The notes under the pieces: generated by a model
Seen by the model: only the letters and a program-made list of their open reading frames with translations
The model's database searches: none
Told to the model about the DNA's origin: nothing
Source: Luoshenia tenuis
GTDB lineage: Bacteria; Bacillota; Clostridia; Christensenellales; GCA-900066905
Length of the DNA: 64,000 bases
Direction of reading: 5' to 3'
Assembly: GCF_014384745.1 (NCBI RefSeq)
Contig: NZ_JACRSO010000002.1
Span: forward strand, 248,001 to 312,000
Position numbers and translations under genes: made by a program
Shown: one piece after another, positions 59,074 to 64,000 of the stretch
Position numbering within the stretch: position 1 is the stretch's first letter
Layout of the letters: each line of letters opens with the position of its first letter

Positions 59074-59268
59074 TTAAGCCTTTTTCACTTCAGCCTCAAC
59101 CTCGATCGCCTGACGGCCATCGTAATAACCACACTTGGCGCACACGCGGTGTGGAAGCTTGGGCTCGTGGCACTGCGGGCAGGTTACGATACCGGGAAGC
59201 GTCAGCTTCCAGTTCGCACGCCGGGAGTGTTTACGGGCTTTGGACACGCGTTTCTTGGGTACTGCCAT
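59074..59268 (-). CDS. rpmF: 50S ribosomal protein L32
   Basis: 64-aa zinc-ribbon ribosomal protein. Starts MAVPKKRVSKARKHSRRANW; Cys30, Cys33, Cys43 and Cys46 form the zinc site (C+ form). Just downstream of DUF177, the standard arrangement; plsX, which normally follows, is absent. Confidence 0.97.
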   Translation of the reverse strand: MAVPKKRVSKARKHSRRANWKLTLPGIVTCPQCHEPKLPHRVCAKCGYYDGRQAIEVEAEVKKA

Positions 59269-59271
59269 GGT

Positions 59272-59784
59272 TTACACCTCCTCATCCTCATTCAAAAGCG
59301 ATTTTAATACCGAGAAGGGATGTCTGTCCGCATTCTCCGCCTGGCAAGAACAATCGCCCTCATTCAAATTCATGCCGCAAACCGGGCACAGCCCCTTGCA
59401 CGCAGGCGTGCAGAGCTGTTCCAGCGGAATCTCCGAGAGGACATATTCCTCCACCAATGGGTCTACCAGCAATACGTCGCCTTCAAAGACCCGCCGGTCC
59501 GGGTGATCCGGGTCCTCGGTCCTGGCGAATTCCTCCTCGAACTCAACATCCAAGGGATACTCAAACGGGCTCAAGCACCTGGCGCAATGCAACTGCAATA
59601 CCGTCTGCAACCGCCCGGTCATCTCTAAAAAGTCATGCTGATTGACGATCTTCCCCTCAAAACGTACCGGCGCGGCAAAAGCATAATCCAACCCGCCAAA
59701 CGTAAAGGGAGGCATCTGCTCGCTAAAGGCAAACTCAGCCGATGCGCCGTCCTGCCTTGCGACCCCAGCAATATCTAACTTCAA
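59272..59784 (-). CDS. yceD: DUF177 family protein (YceD)
   Basis: 170-aa protein with Cys-pair motifs (HCARCLSPF and a CxxxCKGLCPVCG C-terminal ribbon). Always paired with rpmF; plant and E. coli homologs are linked to 23S rRNA metabolism. Start TTG 59784, 6 nt after GAGGTG; the rpmF ATG is 3 nt past its stop. Driven by the consensus promoter upstream of it. Confidence 0.85.
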   Translation of the reverse strand: MKLDIAGVARQDGASAEFAFSEQMPPFTFGGLDYAFAAPVRFEGKIVNQHDFLEMTGRLQTVLQLHCARCLSPFEYPLDVEFEEEFARTEDPDHPDRRVFEGDVLLVDPLVEEYVLSEIPLEQLCTPACKGLCPVCGMNLNEGDCSCQAENADRHPFSVLKSLLNEDEEV

Positions 59785-59815
59785 GCCCTACACCTCGAAT
59801 CGTTAGCCATCCAAT

Positions 59816-59844
59816 ATTATACTAAGGCTTAGATGGCTTGTCAA
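59816..59844 (-). promoter_or_regulatory. Consensus sigma-A promoter of yceD-rpmF
   Basis: Minus strand TTGACA (59839-59844), 17-nt spacer, TATAAT (59816-59821): full consensus. Confidence 0.9.
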
Positions 59845-59849
59845 TTATT

Positions 59850-61043
59850 TTATTTCACCAGATCCAGCGTTTCGCGGGCGATGGCCAGCTCCTCGTTGGT
59901 CTCGATAACAACGACCTTCACTTTGGAATCATCGGCGCTGATGACAAAGTCGCCGCCGCGATGCTCGTTTTTCGCCTCATCCAGTTTAATGCCCAAAAAG
60001 TCCATATCCGCGCACACGCGCCGGCGGATATGCGCCATATTCTCGCCGATGCCAGCGGTGAACACCAGGCAATCCAGCCCATTCATAGCCGCGGCATAGC
60101 CGCCGATGTACTTTTTAATGGCATAGACCAGCATATCGATAGCCAGCTGCGCGCGCTCGTTACCGTCGTTGGCGGCGGCGGTCACATCGCGCATATCGCT
60201 GGTCACCCCGGTCAGGCCCAGCAGGCCGGATTCTTTATTGAGCATGTTGTTCACTTCATCAATGGACTTTCCTGTGCGCTGCATGATGAACTGGATGATG
60301 GCCGGATCCAGGTTGCCGCTGCGGGTGCCCATGGGCACACCTTCAAGAGGCGTCAGACCCATCGAGGTATCCACGCACTTGCCCCCATCCACCGCGCTGA
60401 TGCTCGAACCATTGCCCAAATGGCAGGTTACGGTCTTAAGCGCACTGGCCGGCACGCCCAGAAAATCCGCCACGCGTTTGGAAACATAGCGGTGGCTGGT
60501 GCCGTGGAAGCCATAGCGGCGGATCTTCAGATCCGTATAGCACTCATAGGGCAGGGCGTACATAAAAGCCTTGGGCGGCATGGTCTGGTGGAAAGCCGTA
60601 TCGAAAACCGCCACCTGAGGCGTGCCCGGCATCACCTTCTCACAGGCCTTAATGCCCATGAGGTTGGCCGGGTTGTGCAGCGGGCCTAAGGGGATATACT
60701 CCTCAATGGCCTGTTTGACCGCATCATCGATCACGACCGAGGCCGAGAACTTCGAGCCGCCGTGCAGTACGCGGTGCCCCACCGCATGGATATCATCCAG
60801 GCTCTTGACGACGCCGTGCTTTTCATCGGTCAGTGCAGCCAAAAGGTGCTGCATGCCCGCCACATGGTCCGGCATATCGGTCTCCAGCACAAAGGGCTCG
60901 CCGCTGCCCGGCTTATGGGTCAGCTTGCTGCCCGGGATGCCGATGCGCTCGATCTGCCCTTTGGCAATGACGCTTTCATCATCCATATTGATGACCTGAT
61001 ATTTAATCGAAGAACTACCCGCGTTGATGACCAGAATATTCAT
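59850..61043 (-). CDS. ackA: Acetate kinase
   Basis: Converts acetyl phosphate and ADP to acetate and ATP. 397 aa; ASKHA-fold motifs NAGSSSIKY (7-15), HRVLHGGSKFS, RRYGFHGTSHRYVS and HLGNGSS, FTAGIGENMAHIR are all present. ATG after GGAGG. Together with pta completes fermentation energy conservation from acetyl-CoA. 38 nt after pta. Confidence 0.97.
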   Translation of the reverse strand: MNILVINAGSSSIKYQVINMDDESVIAKGQIERIGIPGSKLTHKPGSGEPFVLETDMPDHVAGMQHLLAALTDEKHGVVKSLDDIHAVGHRVLHGGSKFSASVVIDDAVKQAIEEYIPLGPLHNPANLMGIKACEKVMPGTPQVAVFDTAFHQTMPPKAFMYALPYECYTDLKIRRYGFHGTSHRYVSKRVADFLGVPASALKTVTCHLGNGSSISAVDGGKCVDTSMGLTPLEGVPMGTRSGNLDPAIIQFIMQRTGKSIDEVNNMLNKESGLLGLTGVTSDMRDVTAAANDGNERAQLAIDMLVYAIKKYIGGYAAAMNGLDCLVFTAGIGENMAHIRRRVCADMDFLGIKLDEAKNEHRGGDFVISADDSKVKVVVIETNEELAIARETLDLVK

Positions 61044-61081
61044 GAACTTATCCTTCCTCCGTAATTATACCCTTAACTCGC

Positions 61082-62077
61082 CTATTTACTCATCTGCGCC
61101 TGCACAGCCGTGATCGCGGTGACCGCCACGATATCCTCAGGGCTGCAGCCGCGGCTCAAGTCGTTTACCGGCTTGGCCAGACCCTGCAGGATGGGGCCGA
61201 CCGCCTCGGCGCCCGCCAGGCGCTGCACCAGCTTATAGCCGATGTTGCCCGCCTGAAGGTCCGGGAAGACCAGTACATTGGCGTGGCCGGCTACCTTGCT
61301 TCCAGGGCTCTTGAGCTGGCCAACGGATTCGACCAGCGCGGCGTCGGCCTGCAGCTCGCCGTCGATCTGAAGCTCGGGCGCCTGCTCTTTGGCCATGGCC
61401 GTAGCCTGCACGACCTTGTCCACAAATTCGTGCTTAGCGCTGCCCTTGGTGGAGAAACTGAGCATCGCCACCCGGGGCTGGATGCCACACAGGGCCTCCC
61501 CCGTTTGAGCGGAAGAGATAGCAATGGCGGCCAGCTGCTCGGCGCTGGGATTGGGGATGACGGCGCAATCGCCGAAAATCATGATGCCGTTATCGCCATA
61601 GTCCTTATTGGGGATATCCATAATAAAGCAGGAGGATACCGTAGACATGCCCGGAGCGGTGCGGATGATCTGCAGCGCCGGGCGCAGGGTGTTGCCGGTG
61701 GAGTTGATGGCGCCGGCCACCATACCGTCCGCCTCGCCCTTTTTGATGAGCATGGTGCCAAAAAACAGCGGGTTCTTCATGGATTCCAGCGCCTGTTCGG
61801 GCGTCATCCCTTTGGCCTTGCGCATCTCATAGTAGGTATCGGCGTAATCCTGCAATTTATCGGAAGTTTCCGGGTTGATGATGGTGACGCCATCGAGCTG
61901 ATCGCCGCCCTCCATCGCCCTAATCTCCTTTTCATCGCCCAGCATGATCAAGTTTGCCAGCCCCTGGCGCAAGATCTCGCCCGCAGCTTTAACGGTGCGC
62001 GGCTCGTTGCCCTCGGGCAGGACGATGCACTTTTTATCCGCCTTGGCCTTGTCTTTGATCTGGTCCATTAACGACAT
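61082..62077 (-). CDS. pta: Phosphate acetyltransferase
   Basis: Makes acetyl phosphate from acetyl-CoA. 331 aa short form, with KCIVLPEGNEPRTVKAA, GAINSTGNTLRPALQIIRTAPG and GPILQGLAKPVNDLSRGC. Start ATG 62077 (MSLMDQIKDKAK) follows AAAGGGG; an upstream in-frame start at 62122 would precede the promoter TSS region and is rejected. In operon with ackA. Confidence 0.96.
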   Translation of the reverse strand: MSLMDQIKDKAKADKKCIVLPEGNEPRTVKAAGEILRQGLANLIMLGDEKEIRAMEGGDQLDGVTIINPETSDKLQDYADTYYEMRKAKGMTPEQALESMKNPLFFGTMLIKKGEADGMVAGAINSTGNTLRPALQIIRTAPGMSTVSSCFIMDIPNKDYGDNGIMIFGDCAVIPNPSAEQLAAIAISSAQTGEALCGIQPRVAMLSFSTKGSAKHEFVDKVVQATAMAKEQAPELQIDGELQADAALVESVGQLKSPGSKVAGHANVLVFPDLQAGNIGYKLVQRLAGAEAVGPILQGLAKPVNDLSRGCSPEDIVAVTAITAVQAQMSK

Positions 62078-62130
62078 GATTCTTTCCCCTTTCCAAAAAG
62101 AAAAATTCCGTTCGATTTCCACTATTTATT

Positions 62131-62159
62131 ACCTTAACGAATTGGCGCTTGCTTGTCAA
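62131..62159 (-). promoter_or_regulatory. Promoter of pta-ackA
   Basis: Minus strand TTGACA (62154-62159), 17-nt spacer, TAAGGT (62131-62136; matches the three key -10 positions). About 40 bp from the divergent tmcAL promoter. The intervening sequence holds a short GCAGG/CCTGC hairpin. Confidence 0.6.
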
Positions 62160-62196
62160 TTATTTCCCTCAAAAAGTGCAGGTTTTCCTGCTTTTA

Positions 62197-62225
62197 TTGT
62201 GAATAACGGGGAAAAACAGTATAAT
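62197..62225 (+). promoter_or_regulatory. Promoter of tmcAL
   Basis: Plus strand TTGTGA (62197-62202), 17-nt spacer, TATAAT (62220-62225). Confidence 0.75.
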
Positions 62226-62264
62226 AAAAGTAATAAACTCCTGTATAGAAAGGGGGCGTTGGGT

Positions 62265-63461
62265 TTGCGTGTGACCGGGATCGTAGCCGAGTATAATCCG
62301 TTTCATAACGGGCACCTCTATCATCTGGAGCTGGGCCGTACGCTGACGGATGCGGACTATACCGTGGCGATCATGAGCGGCAACTTTGTTCAGCGCGGGG
62401 AGCCCGCACTGGTGGATAAGTGGCTGCGCGCGAAAATGGCGCTGGAGCAGGGCGTCGATCTGGTGCTGGAGCTGCCTGTGGGTTACGCGCTGGCCCCGGC
62501 AGAGGACTTTGCCTACGGCGCTATCGCCACCCTGGACGCCTGCGGCGTGGTGACCGACCTGGTTTTCGGCAGCGAGTGCGGCGATCTGAGCAGCCTCCAG
62601 GTAACGGCGCAGCGGGCTTTGAACGAGAATGAACAGGAGCGGGCCACCATCCGCCGGTACCTGGACGAGGGGCTGTCTCACCCGCAGGCGCGCGCCATGG
62701 CTTATGGCGACGACGCCGGGCCGCTGGCCTCCCCCAACGACATCCTGGGCGTGGAGTATCTTAAAGCCCTGACCCGGCTGAAAAGCCCCATCCGCCCTCA
62801 CACCATTCTGCGCACCAAGGGCTACCACGACCCCGCGCTGCACGGGGCCATCGCCAGCGCCACAGCCATCCGCCACGGCATCGATACAGGAGATGATGCC
62901 TGGCGCACCGCGATGCCCAAGGCAGCGGCCGCAAGGATCGCCAGCGCCTGGCAGCGCGGAGATTCTCCCATGCGGACCCAGGTATTAAGCACCCTGGCGC
63001 TGGGCGCTCTGCGCCGCTGCAGCCCCGAAGAACTGGCCAGGATCGGCGAGGTCACCGAGGGATTGGAAAACCGCATCGCCCGCAGCGCCGCCCAGGCCGA
63101 TACGCTGGCGGAATTTTATGCCCTGTGCAAGACGCGGCGCTACCCTTTAAGCCGGCTGCGCCGCATTGCGATGAAGGCGATGCTGGGCATCCATGGCGTC
63201 TCCCATCTCAGCCCTCCGGCCTATATCCGCGTTTTGGGGCTACGCACCGATGCCGCGCCGCTGCTCAAACGTCTGCAGGAAAACGCCCGCCTCCCCATCA
63301 TCACCCAGCCCGGCCGCCAGCTCGGCACGCTTCCCTATCCGGCACAGGTCCGTCTGCGTCAGGACTTCCGCGCCAGCGACCTTTACGTCCTGGGGCTGAC
63401 CAGCCTGCCTAAACGAAAGGGCGGCCGGGATTATACCCAGCCGCTGGTCATTCTCAAATGA
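62265..63461 (+). CDS. tmcAL: tRNA(Met) cytidine acetate ligase
   Basis: Forms N4-acetylcytidine at the wobble position of elongator tRNA-Met with acetate and ATP (formerly YlbM). 398 aa; HxGH-like signature FHNGH (13-17), then SGNFVQRGEPALVDKW, ELPVGYALAPAEDFAYGA and GSECGDL. Start TTG 62265 (MRVTGIVAEYNPFHNGH), 8 nt after GGGGG; the long upstream open frame overlaps the promoter and is rejected. Divergent from pta, whose product chain yields the acetate this enzyme uses. Confidence 0.93.
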   Translation: MRVTGIVAEYNPFHNGHLYHLELGRTLTDADYTVAIMSGNFVQRGEPALVDKWLRAKMALEQGVDLVLELPVGYALAPAEDFAYGAIATLDACGVVTDLVFGSECGDLSSLQVTAQRALNENEQERATIRRYLDEGLSHPQARAMAYGDDAGPLASPNDILGVEYLKALTRLKSPIRPHTILRTKGYHDPALHGAIASATAIRHGIDTGDDAWRTAMPKAAAARIASAWQRGDSPMRTQVLSTLALGALRRCSPEELARIGEVTEGLENRIARSAAQADTLAEFYALCKTRRYPLSRLRRIAMKAMLGIHGVSHLSPPAYIRVLGLRTDAAPLLKRLQENARLPIITQPGRQLGTLPYPAQVRLRQDFRASDLYVLGLTSLPKRKGGRDYTQPLVILK

Positions 63462-63470
63462 TTTTGCAGT

Positions 63471-64000
63471 TCACTGTCCGCTGCTTTCCACTTCACCTTT
63501 ACGCTGTTCCAATTCGGCGGCCCTTTTCAGGGCCGCTTTTTTGATATCCTCCACTCGCTCCCGGGCGGCTGCCCGCCCCAGCTCGATACACTCTTGCGCC
63601 TGCTTCATGGTATAGGGGTTGATGTGCCTTACCTTGGGCAGGATCATCACATCGGCAAGCTGCTCTTGCAATCGGATGATCTCCCAGCCCATCAGGTCCA
63701 GCGTCTGGTTGATGATATCCAGCGTGGAAGCGGGTTTCTCCTGCTCGCGCGGCTCGCCCCGGTAGCCGATATCCACGCCCACCAGCAGCTCGTCCCCCAT
63801 CGCCCTGGCCGCTGCCAGCGGTACCCGCTGCATGGCGCCGCCATCCACCAGCAGCCTGTCTCCCATGACCACCGGCTCAAATACCCCGGGGATGGACATG
63901 CTGGCCCGTACCGCCGTATAGATCTTGCCGGTATTGAGCACCACCAGCTCCGCCTTGGGCAGGTCCACCGCGATAGCCGCAAATGGAATGTTCGTCTGGT
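63471..64000 (-). CDS. Patatin-like phospholipase, N-terminus beyond window
   Basis: C-terminal 176 codons of an NTE/RssA-type patatin hydrolase reading from the window edge. TNIPFAAIAVDLPKAELV, RASMSIPGVFEPVVMG and the catalytic-Asp loop LVDGGAMQRVPL (DGG) are visible, followed by AMGDELLVGVDIGY. The GxSxG serine half is outside the window. Any GTG at 63968 is internal. Would cleave membrane lipids or lipid-like esters; substrate unknown. Confidence 0.88.
   Translation of the reverse strand, partial: QTNIPFAAIAVDLPKAELVVLNTGKIYTAVRASMSIPGVFEPVVMGDRLLVDGGAMQRVPLAAARAMGDELLVGVDIGYRGEPREQEKPASTLDIINQTLDLMGWEIIRLQEQLADVMILPKVRHINPYTMKQAQECIELGRAAARERVEDIKKAALKRAAELEQRKGEVESSGQ
63517..63542 (+). 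terminator. Terminator of tmcAL inside the opposing gene
   Basis: Plus strand GCGGCCCT / AGGGCCGC (63517-63524 with 63529-63536), loop TTTC, then T6. It lies within the last codons of the patatin gene on the other strand. Confidence 0.85.

Noticed and set aside
62078..62122. Longer pta from 62122
   Set aside because: It overlaps the promoter transcription-start region; ATG 62077 has AAAGGGG and matches the family start.
62176..62196. Small GCAGG/CCTGC hairpin between pta and tmcAL
   Set aside because: Short stem between two divergent promoters with no upstream transcript to stop on either strand.
61944..62264. In-frame upstream extension of tmcAL
   Set aside because: It crosses the mapped-by-consensus promoter and the pta start; TTG 62265 has proper spacing and the conserved N-terminus.

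Overview
This window comes from a Gram-positive bacterium of the Clostridia type with a GC-rich chromosome. The evidence is a PolC-type replicative polymerase, RNase Y, IreB, a T-box leader before hisS, consensus sigma-A promoters (TTGACA / 17 nt / TATAAT), and above all the SCIFF peptide with its radical-SAM maturase, a near-universal marker of Clostridia. It is ordinary chromosomal housekeeping DNA. I saw no insertion sequence, prophage, CRISPR array, tRNA or rRNA. Almost every gene is on the minus strand; only tmcAL and a frameshifted lipoprotein gene are on the plus strand. TTG and GTG starts behind good Shine-Dalgarno sequences are common, so many database starts in such a genome would be wrong.

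Layout, in + coordinates (transcription runs right to left). 1-11,018: purB (cut by the edge), an M19 dipeptidase, rny with its own promoter, then the ftsK-rimO-pgsA-cinA-recA operon. 11,045-21,993: rpsO-pnp, and the rimP-nusA-ylxR-ylxQ-infB-rbfA-nrnA-truB-ribF operon, which starts from a promoter at the end of polC and has an attenuator-like hairpin in its leader. 21,997-34,601: the rpsB-tsf / pyrH-frr-(81-aa protein)-uppS-cdsA-dxr-rseP-ispG-polC supercluster for translation, isoprenoid and phospholipid precursor supply, site-2 proteolysis and replication.

34,644-41,948: a frameshifted lipoprotein gene; the ireB-ruvX-DUF1292 operon; an AI-2E-type permease; a tiny YtxH-like protein with a PRC-barrel protein; the Fe-S operon iscR-like-nifS-iscU with two IscR-like operators; and glyA. 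42,107-48,597: the histidine T-box operon hisS-aspS-tcdA-rseC-like-trxA, and hemZ-MBL-dtd-rel. 51,951-59,268: recJ, secF-secD, the SCIFF system (scfA precursor, scfB maturase), a TIGR04086 membrane protein and rpmF. 59,272-64,000: DUF177, ackA-pta (acetate/ATP production), divergent tmcAL, and a patatin-like phospholipase cut by the window end.

The most unusual biology is the SCIFF cluster (58,307-58,453 precursor, 56,822-58,189 maturase), a 48-residue Cys-rich peptide followed by an intrinsic terminator that should hold precursor expression above maturase expression. Other points of interest are paired IscR-type operators, the NusA-operon leader attenuator, a candidate S15 leader fold, a tmcAL terminator embedded in the coding end of the opposing gene, a repeated start-site arrangement with an unusable ATG beside the Shine-Dalgarno, and several synteny breaks where alaS, proS, recX, yajC/tgt and plsX would usually be found.
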